DNA of 64,000 nt from Closterium sp. NIES-65 (taxonomy: Eukaryota > Streptophyta > Zygnematophyceae > Desmidiales > Closteriaceae). Location of the stretch: the NCBI GenBank assembly GCA_948144175.1, contig CANXME010001258.1, positions 3,705,001 through 3,769,000 of the forward strand, in the 5' to 3' direction. Shown here piece by piece: positions 42,165 through 52,718 of this stretch. Numbering within the stretch: the stretch's first letter is position 1; each line of letters begins with the position of its first letter. Both the position numbers and the translations under genes were made by a program. The notes below the pieces were generated by a model. It ran no database searches, was not told the DNA's origin, and was given only the letters and a program-made list of their open reading frames with translations.

Positions 42165-43470
42165 CTAAGCAACAAGACTAGCAGCGTAGTCTAGACGACA
42201 GCGAGCAGCAAAGTCGACGAGCTCAGCAACAAGAGCTGACGCAGCAGTGGACTCAAAGGAGGGGTCAGTGACGGCAGTAGCAAGGAGACGCGTGACAGTA
42301 GGTCTGGCAGCACGAAGAGAGTCTGACTCAGGGTCGGCAAGCGCAGGAAGAGAGGACTCAGGAGGAGAGGGCAAAGGGGCACGTAGAGGAGCAGTGGACG
42401 GACGCAGAGACATCCGGTGCGTGCCAGGGACAGGAGGAGGACGCTGACGCGAACTGCGACCACTAGTGCGAGCCGCACAAACAGGCGACGCAGGACGAGA
42501 CGCAGGCTCACGACGCTCAGCAAGACCTCCACAAGGACCAGTGTAAGGTGAAGGAGAAGGCAGTGGGGAGGCCGGCGGTAACTGTGACTGCGACTGGACA
42601 GGCGGTGGACACTCTAAGAGAGGAGGAGGACCAAGAACCTGCTGAAGAAGCGGAATAAAGTACGGCCAAGGCCGCGCTGCAGCTCCAGACACAGCAGGGA
42701 CAGCACCAGCACCCTCAGCACCTCCGGCACCACCAGCGCCAACAGCACCTCCAGCGGCAGGACCTCCAGTAGCACCAGCAGCACCCGCAGCACGACCACC
42801 ACCTGGACTGACAGTAGTAGTCTCAGAACCAGCACCCTCAGCAGCTCCAGCTACAGGCGGACCTGCAGGCCCAGTAGCTCCGGGACCGGCGGCACCAGCA
42901 CCCTTAGCGGTCGAAGAAGCGCCAGCTCCAGCCGTACGCCTCCAGCGGCGAGCAAACCACTCACGCAGCTCCTGTGGAGAGAGTGGCTCCCGCCGAGACG
43001 AAACACCCGGAGAACCTCCAGGCCCAGCACCGCCAGACGCCACAAGGGGAGGTCCAGTGGCCGCAGGCTCCACACCTCCAGGCTCAGCAGCTCCAGACGC
43101 ATTACCCCCAGGCTCAGCACCCCCGCGCGCAGCACCCTCAGAGGCAGCACCCCCAGGCTCAGCACCCTCAGGCTCAGGACCCCTAGGCTCAGCACCCCCA
43201 GACCCAGCACCCCCAAGCTCAGCACCCCCAAACTCAGCACCCCCAGAGTCAGCACCCCCAGGCTCAGCACCCCCAGACTCAGCACCCACACAGTCAGCAC
43301 CCCCAGGCGTAGCACCCCCAGGCTCAGCACCCCCAGCAGTACCTGAGTCACCAGCAACCTCGACCGGCTCGACTGCATCGACCTGGGACACACCTGAAGG
43401 GGCAGGACCCTGAGGGGGAAGGGGGTCTACCGGGGGGGGACCTGGCACAAGGAAGTGCGGTGGCGAGAGA
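42165..43470 (-). pseudogene. pol: Copia A3 Gly-Ala-Glu-Pro linker
   Basis: Low-complexity linker between integrase and RT: PPPVDPLPPQGPAPSGVSQV, then about 25 degenerate GGAEP pentamers (about 43060-43350), REPLSPQELREWFARRWRR, Gly/Ala-rich repeats, then a Pro/Ser-rich tail and VAELVDFAARCRLDYAASLV. The frame is the same as RT. It is joined to the integrase frame by a frameshift near 43455-43475. Function unknown; probably a disordered spacer. Confidence 0.88.
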
Positions 43471-46048
43471 GGGAAGGAGTGCGGTAGGGGAAGAGGGGGT
43501 AAAAGGGGACGGACTCGTCGAACGTGACGTCCTGGGAGGACAGAACACGACGAGAGGAGGGGTGGTAGAACTGCCACCCTGGGGCGTCAGGGGGGAAGCC
43601 TAGGAAGACACAGGGAGCAGCACGAGGGGACAGCTTGTCCGCAGACAAGTCGCGGAATAACGCCCGAGATCCCCAGACATGGAACGCAGACGCATCGCCG
43701 ACCTTCCCCGTCCACTGCAGAGCTGGGGAGGTCTCCGGCCGGGAGACCCTGGGGTGAAGGTTGAGCTGATGTGCTGCGTACTGAACCGCAAACGGCCACA
43801 GAAAATGGGGGGCAGCCGCATGCATCATGGACGTACGAGCGACGTCCATGACCATGCCAATGCGGCGCTCAGCAATCCCATTTTGCTGTGGAGAGTCCGG
43901 AAGCGTGAAGGTCTGGCGGATGCCTCGCGCACGACAGTAGGCTCGCAGAAGGCCAGAGGAGAACTCTCCGCCTCGGTCAGAGTGCAGACGCAGAACAGGA
44001 AAGTCCGAGCCGAAGCTCCTCCTGAGCTGGAGACGAGCTGCGCGGATCCAGTCGATCAACACCCCAGTGACATCACCCTTGCTTCGCAAGGGGAAGACCG
44101 TGGTGTAACGCGAGTAGTCGTCAACCACCAGCAGGAAGTAGCGCTCGTGACCCTGTCCACGGACGCAGGCCGGGCCCCACACGTCCATGTGAAGCGTCTG
44201 CAGAGGAGCCTCTGTCGGGGGAAACTGGGAGGAGTGAGGGGCAGCCCGCTGCCGCCCCTCGACACAGGGGACACAGGAAGGTCCTGGCCCCGAAGGAAGG
44301 GGAGGGAGAGACCGAGGGAGACCAGAGACAAGGACACGGGAAGCCATGCCCCGAAGACGAGGCAAGGAGGGGTGGCCAAGACGGTGGTGCCACAAGAGAG
44401 TCTCGTGAGAAAGGAGGCGACACGAGCAGGGGGCAGACTCAGGACCAGACCTGGACGCAGCAGCAAACACCTGACCCGACGCAGCTACCTGGCCAGACGC
44501 AGGGACTGGAGGAGACTCAATGGTCAGGGTGTAGAGACTCAACCCGGGCCAACGCGAAAACGTGGCTAGGTGTCGGCCTGTGCGGGCGTCCGAGCAGTGG
44601 GTCCCCCGCTGACTCGCAGGAGTGAACTGGTGAACCCCCGCATCCTGCAGGTCAGCACCACTCACCAATTTAGTCGAGAACGAGGGGAGGTACAGACCCG
44701 ACAGGGTGCCTGAGGGGGCAGCCGGACACGGGAGGACAGTGGAGAAGTGAGCGAGGACAGGACCCCCAGAGGGGTCAGCCAGGGAGACTGCAACCGGCCG
44801 GCTAAGCGGCGTGAGTGTGGTGCGGTCTCGAAAGAAGGAGTGAGAAGCCCCTGAGTCAAGTGTGAAAGTGAGGGAGGCCGAAGCCGACGCAGTACCTGAG
44901 AGCGCAGCCTCACCAGTACCTAAGAGTGCAAACGCACTGGCATCTAGAGCAGCAGCCTCACAAGCACCTAGCGCAGCAGTACCAATGCGCGGGTCGGGCA
45001 GGAAACACCGGTAACAGTCACCCTCATCACTAATAGTCACAGCATACATGGCAGCAAGGATAGCATCAAAGTCAAGATCAAAGATCGCTACGCCAGCCCT
45101 AGACAGCTCTCCATAGCGGGGAATCTCACTAGCCTCGGGGAACTGCTGACGCCAAGCGTCCGTCAGGCGGCCAAAGCAGCGCTCGGTGGAGTGGGCACCC
45201 CCACACTGCTCACCCGCGCAGTCGCCAGAACGAAGAACGAGGGTGCACGGGCCAAGACCCCTACCACGCTGACGCTGCGTGTACCACTCACGGAGCTGCA
45301 GAGGCGGGGGGATGTCCCGAGAACGCTGCTGCTGCTGCTGCTGGCGCGGACAACCACCAGAGCCGCTCCGCTGCGGGGCACTACCCCGACCGGCTCCACC
45401 TCCTCCGCCACCGCCGCCTCCACCTCCGCCACCACCGCCGCCTCTGCTCCCACCGCCACCTCCACCTCCGCTCCCGCCGCCGCCTCCGCTGCCGCCACCA
45501 CCACCACCACCCCCACCACCACTCCCACCGCCACCCCCACTCCCTCTGCCACCGCCACTGCCACCTCCACCGCCCCCGCCAGCTCCACCCGCGCCCTTGC
45601 CCCCCTTGCCCTTGCCAGGGCAGCGTCTCCCGCTAGGGGCAGACGCCGCGCCGACCGACTCAAGACCAAGCAGGTCGGCAGCAGCAGCAGAGGCAACAGA
45701 GGGCAGCCGGGGGGAAGGAGAACACTCCTCAAAGATGGGGGTGCGCGGGTCACCACGAGAGGCTCCTTCAGCGACTATGCTCTTCTCCGCCGCTAGGAGG
45801 GCCTTCTCGAGGAGGTCGACAGTGAGGGTGGTGGGACAGACTGAGAGGAAGTGGTCCCTGACTACACGAAGGGAGTCAGGGAGGCGAGTGACTATGTAAT
45901 AGAGAGCGATGTACATGGGGGGGGGGTTCTTGGCGCAGAACTCAGCAGGAAGTGCGGCGCGGTAGCGAGTGTCAGAAGTGCGGAGGTGCGTGATGAGGTC
46001 AGCGACTGTAGGAAAGGCAGCAAGGTCAGGAAAGAGGTACGGTTGCAT
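43427..46048 (-). pseudogene. Copia A3 Gag-protease-integrase
   Basis: An 873-codon open frame. Capsid-like start region (FPTVADLITHLRTSDTRYRA, LYYIVTRLPDSLRVVRDHFL), a polyglycine tract (about 45400-45590), a Gln run, LQLREWYTQRQRGRGLG, then a Cys-rich region (CAGEQCGGAHSTERCFGRLT). Protease TFTLDSGASHSFFRDRTTL near 44840-44900. Zinc site LLWHHRLGHPSLPRLRGMAS...CVPCVEG. Integrase core LHMDVWGPACV, LRLHSDRGGEFSSGLL and DSPQQNGIAERRIG, so all catalytic residues are present. It ends out of frame at 43427. Confidence 0.92.
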
Positions 46049-46387
46049 GAGGCGGCTCAGTGCAGCAGTGGCAGGGGAAGATTAGCGCGCAACTACAGCG
46101 TCGTACAAGGTCTGAGCACTCTTGTACTGACTAAAGTGCGCGCGCTCAGTGGTAGGCAGGTGGCAACGCACAGCAAGACGTGCAGCAGCATCGCGGGTGG
46201 CCCACTGAGAGCGAACAGTGGGGTCAGCATCAGCAGCAGGAGCAGGGGAGGCGCCAGAGGTGAGGTCAAAGAGAGAAAGACCGTCCGCCCTATCGCACTG
46301 TAAAAACAGCTGCAGGTCGTCGACCCAGACCTCAAAGTCAATGGCTCGACCCTCAGCGTCAAAAGCAAGGACACTAGGGGTAGCCAT
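46049..46387 (-). pseudogene. gag: Copia A3 gag N-terminus
   Basis: ATG at 46387 begins MATPSVLAFDAEGRAIDFEV, then DDLQLFLQCDRADGLSLFDL. It is in the same frame as 43427-46048 and separated only by TAA at 46082-46084 after YDAVVAR (Tyr TAC/TAT in A2). The start is supported by A2 having the same first residues and a non-coding repeat leader upstream. Confidence 0.88.
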
Positions 46388-47402
46388 GATGACTGACTAG
46401 CAGTGCAAGCAGTGGGGGAAGGGCACGCAGTAGCAGTGGGGCTGTGCTCACTAGACAGGGCAGGTCGGGCGGCTCGGCAGTAGTGCGGCTCGGCTGCGGG
46501 GCGGCTCGGCGGTACTGCGGCTCGGCGGCTCGGCGGCGGCTGCTGGGCGGCTCGGCTGTACTGCGGCTCTGCGGCCCGGCGGCTCTGCAGCTGCTGCTGG
46601 GCGGCTCGGCTGAACCGCGGCTCGGCGGCCAGGCGGCCCGGCGGCTGCTGCTGGGCGGCTCGGCTGCTCCGGTACTAGGCGGCGTGGCGGGCGGCTGCTC
46701 GGGCGGCTCGGCAGGAGGGGAGACCGGCGGGGCCGCGAAGGTGAGGCGGCGGGGCCGCTACGTGAGGGCGGCGGGGTCGTGACGTAAGGGCGGCGGGGCC
46801 GCTTAGGTAAGGGCGGCGAGGCCGCGTAGGTAAGGGCGGCGGGGCCGCGTAGGTAAGGGCGGCGGGGCCGCGAAGGTGAGGGCGGCGGGGCCACGAAGGT
46901 GAGGGCGGCAAGGCCGCGAAGGTGAGGCGGCGGGGCCGTGACGTGAGGGCGGCGGGGCCGCGACGTAAGGGCGGCGGGGCCGCAACGTGAGGGCGGCGGG
47001 GCCGCAACGTGAGGGCGGCGGGGCCGCGACGTGAGGGCGGCGAGGCCGCGACGTGAGGGCGGCGGGGCCGCGACGTGAGGGCGGCGGGGCCGCGACGTGA
47101 GGGCGGCGGGGCCGCAACGTGAGGGCGGCGGGGCCATGACGTGAGGGCGGCGGGGCCGCGACGTAAGGGCGGCGGGGCCGCGACGTAAGGGCGGCGGGGC
47201 CGCGTAGGTAAGGGCGGTGGGGCCGCGTAGGTAAGAGCGGCGGGGCCGCGTAGGTAAGGGCGGCGGGGCCGCGTAGGTAAGGGCGGCGCAACGGGCCGCT
47301 AGAAGCGACACGGAGGGTCGCTAAAAAAAGGAACGCGCGCCTCGGGGCGCGCTTCGGTGGGCCCTGGGAACAGTCCCTAGGAGGGGACCTGCTCTGATTC
47401 CA
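46388..47402 (-). repeat. Copia A3 leader with 22/23-bp minisatellite
   Basis: About 46733-47288 is an array of about 25 units of GGGCGGCGGGGCCGCGACGT(G/A)A (22 bp) or a GTAGGTAA-ending variant (23 bp). A second degenerate GCGGCTCGGCG repeat covers 46451-46730. Long open frames (Pro/Arg-rich) across it are repeat artefacts. The primer-binding site lies at 47385-47402: minus strand TGGAATCAGAGCAGGTCC, one mismatch from the initiator-tRNA type. Confidence 0.88.
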
Positions 47403-47533
47403 TGTGAAAGAGTGAACGCGAATGAATGAACTATGAATGAAGTGGGTACAAGTACTAACCCTAATTGGGTTGTACCCCCTATGGGATACCCCATTCTAGC
47501 CTACACAAAAGCATAAGCTATAATGTTCTGACA
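47403..47533 (-). repeat. Copia A3 5' LTR
   Basis: 131 bp, minus strand TGTCAGAACATTATAGC... to ...CTCTTTCACA. Closest to the A2 5' LTR (32968-33096). It is followed at 47534 by B leader sequence equivalent to 839, cutting the 87-codon ORF. Confidence 0.9.
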
Positions 47534-48339
47534 GACCTCATTGTCGACGCACCTTCATTTTGCACCGGTCGAAGAGATGTAGGACGGGATGGGTGCTCCG
47601 TCGCCCACTTCGCCCGGATGCCAAACTCGAGAATTGCCAAGGGGGCCTTCCCGTTCTCGCCATCCTCAATGCATTTCCGCGCATTAGCCAAGCGTGCCTC
47701 CAAGGTGTCCTCTACCACGCCATCTGTTGGCAGGGTAGGCGTCATGGTTGCACGTGCAGCCGGCCTACGAACGACTTAGTAGGTGCAAAAGTCGGCTCCT
47801 ATCTGAAGGTACACCTGTTCTCCGATATTTCCACACCCTGAACTTTGATTCTTCCCAAACACCCTACATGGTTGAAGGTTTGATGAGACGGACGCCCTGA
47901 CATTGCGGGTCTATCAGGAAATAACCACCAGGTCAAGGCCTTTCGAAACTCGAACTTTGTAGTTCGAGTGAGCGGGGAAAATTCCAGTGCCAGATTGTTC
48001 CTGCGTTAAGCTCGCATTGAGATTGTGTTACATTAACCCTGAAAATTCTTCGAGCGTTGATAACTACCTTCGAAATCGGTTATTTCGAGGGTAGGTACCC
48101 CAGGTCGTGAAGATAAAGGGTGTGGAATTATCGCAGTTTCGATGTAATTTGCGGGGCCGTCTACGCCCACCGCACCATCCAGGGAATCACTCTACAACGG
48201 TAGTGAGCTAGACTACAAAGGTTGGGACGAACTACTAGGAGTGATCGTAGCTTTGCTTAGTTCCTTAGTGCTTGCACATTCACGGGAGAAATCGGCAAGA
48301 GTTTCCACTAGCAAAGTCAAAATTACAGAATGATTGAAC
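47534..48339 (-). other. B leader / U5-side region (copy 3)
   Basis: Equivalent of 839-1632 including the 96-bp segment absent from copy 2. It contains the first part of the 87-codon ORF (47534-47745) and the two hairpins. TGAAC at 48335-48339. Confidence 0.75.
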
Positions 48340-49489
48340 TGCGGAGATAACTGCTGCAACGGGAGCTAGACTACGCGCTAGGCACGTGTGCTCGTGTGAT
48401 CTCTGCGTTCGTTCACTTGGTCATTTCCTTGTGTTGACGCTTCTTGCTAGTTCACGGGGAGAATTGGCAAGAGTTTCACTAGGAAAACATGACAACAATG
48501 ATCCAATGAAGTTGGCAATGCAAGACTACATCAGAGCTAGCATTCAGGTCGGCCAACTGCCAGCGCAGCTTGGTCGACCGCGTTCCAGCACGACTTGGTC
48601 GACCGCACTCCAGCAAGGCAAGGTCGACAGCGTGCTAACGTCGCAGGTTGACGACGTGCCAGCATTGCTCACGCAGGACAGCAGTGCACCCGCTTCGCAG
48701 GTGCGCGCAGATGATTGGCGTGCAGAGTCTCGTCACCTGCACAGCGCACACACGATGTCAACCTCAAGCTGACGACTGCCTCTGATCCGCCACGACGACC
48801 TCGGGATACCACCACCGAGGTCGGTCTCGCCAACTTCGCCTGGGCAACCATCGCACTCCTCCGCAGCACTTCGTCACCCAGGTAACCTGGTCGACCGGGC
48901 AACCACGTCGACCAGCAGCTCCCGTACGTGCCCGTCGACCTCCCAAGTCGACGACCACCTCCATGTCGACCTCACCAGGACAACCACCCCCCTCGGTCGA
49001 CCTCCTCCAGGTCGACGTCCCTTCTGGTCGACCAGCTCCACGTCGACCAGCACTAAGTCGGCCAGCGCAGTTGTCGGCCGACCACCCACATCGGCCACCC
49101 GAAGTCGGCGTCACGAAGTTGACGCCCCGCTACTCGACGCTCAACTGCTCGTCGTCATGAGTCGAGGTTGACGTCAGCCCCTCCTTCGTCGACCACCAGG
49201 TCCAGTCAACCACCCGCAGGTCGACCAGCAGTCCATCAGCCGACCACCGAAGGCGGCTTCCCCAAGTTGACGTCACCAAGTTGACGTCCTCCGCAGGTCG
49301 ACTCCTAAGTCGACCTCCCCGAAGTTGGCGCCACCCTGAAGTCGGCGCCCGTGCAGTGGTCCCCGTGCAGGTCGACCTCCTCGTCAACCAGCTCGCCCAC
49401 TGCTGCAGGTTGGCTGCTCCCCTAACACCCGACCACGATGTCGGCTCCGCCCAAGCGAGGACGGGGCCAACACACAACTCCCGTTGACA
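48340..49489 (-). mobile_element. Nested B-family solo LTR (copy 3), TSD TGAAC
   Basis: 1150 bp, the same length as 1633-2782, with TGAAC at 48335-48339 and 49490-49494. Same GTCGAC-rich composition. Confidence 0.92.
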
Positions 49490-50158
49490 TGAACAAGCAA
49501 AGACAACAATGACTACATTAGGCACCTAGCAACCCTGCAGCTAGCCTGGACGTCTGCCAGCACAGCTCGGTCGACCGCCTGCCAGCGTTGCATAGAGGAG
49601 CCGCACCAGCACCGCAAAAATGCAATCTGCCAACACTACAGGTCGACGGCGTGCCAACGCTGCAGCAGGGCGGCTGTCCAGCGTTGCCCCGTAGAAGACA
49701 GTAGTGCGCACGCTCGCAGGTGCGCGCAGGCGATTAGCCTGACATGCATCGTTCCGCATCCATTGGCTGTTGTCTGCGCCTGACGAGCCACATCGATTTC
49801 GAGATACCAGCCCGAAGTCGCCTTCGTCATTGCGACATCCACGACGTTCGCGTGCCTCCGCAAAACTCGCCGAGCAGGTTACCTGGTCGACCTGGTCGAC
49901 CACCAGGTGCCTCTAGTCGACCACCAGGTGCTTTTGGTCGACCACAGCTCTCGTCGAGCTACCCTCCTGGTCGACAAGCCCCTCCGTCGACCGGCATTAT
50001 CAGCTGTTGTCGCCGAGCTCCCCTCGTCGAGCGCCGCACACATGTCAGGTCGACGGACTGCTTATTGGCCTCCCGGTCAAACTGCTCCTCATGGTCGATG
50101 GCACACCCGTCGCCCAGCCCAGTCACCTGGAACTATCGAGCTCCATGGTCGACGGCTC
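49490..50158 (-). repeat. Outer B LTR remainder (copy 3)
   Basis: Equivalent of 2783-3462. It is about 11 bp shorter overall, including one fewer GTCGACCACCAGGTG unit near 49890-49930. Confidence 0.8.
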
Positions 50159-50287
50159 TGTGAGAATAGAACGAGTGAATAAGATGGACTACGAAAGAGG
50201 TGGATACAAGAAGTAAACCTAAAGGTGCTGTACCCATATTGTCTACCCCGCTACAGACTACACAAACTATAGCACATAAGTTTGACA
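50159..50287 (-). repeat. Copia-C left-arm LTR (copy 3)
   Basis: 129 bp, twin of 3463-3591. It is followed by polypurine tract and 3' untranslated sequence to about 50906, which is interrupted by the TRIM. Confidence 0.85.
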
Positions 50288-50529
50288 CACCCCCATAGGC
50301 AAAGTGGGGGAGAACAAGAGGTCACAGGACAAGTCAAGAAGAGCAAAGCAAGCTCAGGGTGGATCACAACGTCACCACGCATTCCGAGCATAAGCAAGCG
50401 GCCACAAGGCCAGTTCACATGCAGAGTTATATAAAGCAGAACAAGCAAGACAGTGATCACAACCTATAAAGTGTAAGCATGCCGGTATATGTATAGAGAT
50501 CACAGTACACGCAAAGTCAAGAAGTGAAC

Positions 50530-50876
50530 TGTCAGAATCCCAACCACTAGACCATTGGGATAAAAGGGCTTGTTTGTTTAGCGGGTAAGTGCGCCCAAAA
50601 CCCCCCAGGCCAACATGCCTGTAACCCTTCCCTAGGATCCATCGAGGATCACCAGTAGACCTTTGACACCCCCCCGCACTGGGATGCCCGAAGTGCACAC
50701 ACCGGGATTCGAACCCGAGACCTTCGCTCTGATACCATGTCAGAATCCCAACCACTAGACTATTGAGATAAAAGGGCTTGTTTATGTAGCGGGTAAGTGC
50801 GCCCATAATCCCCCAGGCCAACATGCCTGTAACCCTTCCCTAGGATCAATCGAGGATCACCAGTAGAACTCTGACA
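50530..50876 (-). mobile_element. Complete TRIM/SMART-type miniature LTR element
   Basis: Two LTRs of exactly 139 bp (50530-50668, 50738-50876) surround a 69-bp interior. On the minus strand the 5' LTR (TGTCAGAGTTC...TTCTGACA) is followed at once by TGGTATCAGAGCGAAGG, matching the initiator-Met tRNA 3' end complement. A T-arm-like CTCGGGTTCGAATCCCGG comes next. The 3' LTR is preceded by a GGGGGGG polypurine tract. TSD TGAAC at 50525-50529 and 50877-50881; the empty site is 3819-3823 in copy 1. There is no coding capacity, so it needs proteins from another element. Confidence 0.95.
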
Positions 50877-50906
50877 TGAACAAGTGAGGCCAAGTGGGCA
50901 CAAGGC

Positions 50907-52669
50907 CTAGAACAGTACAGAACCGCTGATGATCACAAGGCTGAAGCGCCTTGGTGAAGATATCAGCAGTGTTGGCCTAAGAGGCCACGTAAACAAGACG
51001 AAGGTGACAACGCTGCTGCAACTCTCGAGCAAGGAAGTGGCGAAGAGCGATGTGCTTCGTTCTGTGCTCCAGTCTCTGCTCGCGACACAAGGCAAACATT
51101 GCCTTGTTGTCGACGTACAGAACTGGAGGAGAACGAGGCGCCTCGCCCATGTAGGTCAGCAGGTAGGTGAGCCAATGTAGCTCCTGTGTAGCCATGGCCC
51201 CTGCGTAGATCTCAGCCTCACAGCTGGAGCTGAGAACAGAAGACGAGCGGGTAGACCGCCACGAAACAGAACCGGAGCCAAGGCTGAAGGTGTAACCCTG
51301 CGACGACCGCTGCGTAGAAAAGTCGTCAACCCAAGAAGCGTCTGCGTGACTAGTGAGGACAACTGGACCCCGTCCTCCAAGCACGAGCCCCATGCCCGAC
51401 GTACTGCACAAGTAGCGCATCAACCTCTTAGCGGCCTTCCAGGGCTTTGGTCGGTGTCTCCCGGGCGCACATAATTGCCAGGATGCTAAGCGGGTAAGCA
51501 AGGTCAGGACGACTGCAGGTCATCAGGTACATGAGGCAGCCCACAACCACTAGATATGGGCCACTCTGCTCTACGGACTCATCCAAAGGAAGAGCTGAGA
51601 GCGAGTGATTGGTAGGCAGACGAGTGGACCGTGGCGAGGAGTACTGGATGTCAAAGCGCTGAAGGACCTTCTGCACCATGTGTGACTTAGTCAGGGTGAT
51701 GGTGCGGCGTGCTCTGTCCCGAGTGATCTGCAAGCCAAGATAGCTACGCAACTCACCGATGTCTATGCACGTGTGTCTCTTTTGCAGCTCCGACTTCACT
51801 AGAGTAATGCGTCAGTGTCAACAGTGGCAAAAACCAAGTCGTCGACGTACACGAGGATGTAGAATGGTAGCAGTGAAGTGTCGGTGCGTAGAAACAGCGA
51901 CAGGTCAGCACTAGAACGAGCAAACCCAAGAGCCGCAAGCGTCATCCTTAGTGTGTCGTGCCATTCGAGAGGCGCCTGGCGGAGACTGTAGACTGGCTTC
52001 CCGAGGCTCCACTGGGTACCAGGAGGGAACGACCCAATGAAGCCAGGTGGGCAGCGCAGCCAGATCTCCTCGTGCAGTCTGCCCTGTAGGAAGGCTGTGC
52101 GGAAGTCAAGAGAGTGAAGCTCGTAGTCACGCTGAGCGGCGACGTGCAGCAGCACCCGAAGAGTGGTCATCTTCGGGGTAGGGGAGAAGGTCTGAAAGTA
52201 GTCAACTCCCTGTTGCTGAGTGAAGCCTTTAGCAACGTAACGCGCCTTGAAGATAGGCGAAGAACCTGGCGGCCGCTTCACCCTAAAAATCCACATGCCA
52301 TCGACAATGTTCGCCCCAAGTGGGGGAACCTCGTCGACGTAAGTGGCTGTGGACTTCGAAGAAGCCATCTCTGCGTCCATGGTTGTCTGCCGCTGAGAGG
52401 AGTAGGGACCCTCTATCGCTTCAGTGTAAGAGCGCGGGGTCGGGATGTCTGGTGCATCCGGGTCTCCCCCAGGTGCAAGCACCATGGACACGAGATGGGG
52501 TAAAGCAGCGGCAAAGCACTGAAACTCCTCCTGCCTCTCCTCAAGGACGTTCGTGCCAAGAGCACACTCACCCCCGATGGACGGAGGACAACCAGACTCA
52601 GACTCAGCAACAAGACTAGCAGCGTAGTCTAGACGACAGCGAGCAACAAAGTCGATAAGCTCAGCAACT
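50907..52669 (-). pseudogene. pol: Copia-C pol, left arm (copy 3)
   Basis: Equivalent of 3849-5611. RT open in 51799-52500 with active site FYILVYVDDLVFATVDT, stop TAG at 51799, thumb 51428-51799, RNase H 50977-51460 with SSSCEAEIYAGAMATQELHW and VLYVDNKAMFALCREQRLEH. A deletion near 51465 shifts frame at LAIMCARE. The linker residues QLLSFD at the centre lead into the palindrome. Confidence 0.85.
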
Positions 52670-52718
52670 AAGGCAGACGCAGCTATGGAGTCAAAGGACA
52701 GTTGCTGAGCTTGTCGAC
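52651..52718. repeat. Centre of head-to-head copia palindrome (copy 3)
   Basis: Arms 52651-52669 and 52700-52718 with one mismatch, loop 52670-52699 (30 bp). Same as 5593-5660. Confidence 0.88.

Larger units (their letters stand above)
40103..47533 (-). mobile_element. Copia A3, nearly complete element
   Basis: A 7.43-kb Ty1/copia element: 5' LTR 47403-47533, leader, gag, protease, integrase, linker, RT, RNase H, polypurine tract, 3' LTR 40103-40223. Only two nonsense codons (46079-46081, 42165-42167) and one frameshift (near 43455-43475) interrupt coding. The two LTRs differ strongly and there is no target duplication (AAGCG on the left, GACCT on the right), so the ends come from different ancestral insertions. 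Confidence 0.88.

Noticed and set aside
45279..45899. Polyproline protein on the plus strand
   Set aside because: Complement of the polyglycine codons of A3 Gag; the Gag frame has recognisable domains on both sides.
46733..47288. Possible CRISPR-like array
   Set aside because: Units are contiguous 22/23-bp near-identical repeats without unique spacers, in a eukaryotic retrotransposon leader: a minisatellite.
46451..47311. 286-codon Pro/Arg-rich open frame on the minus strand
   Set aside because: Produced by a stop-free 22/23-bp GC-rich repeat; other frames on both strands are also open, there is no ATG at its start, and it lies in the untranslated leader of A3.
50695..50740. tRNA gene suggested by GGTTCGAATCC
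   Set aside because: Only a T-arm and CCA-end complement are present; no D-arm, anticodon arm or acceptor stem. It belongs to the TRIM interior.
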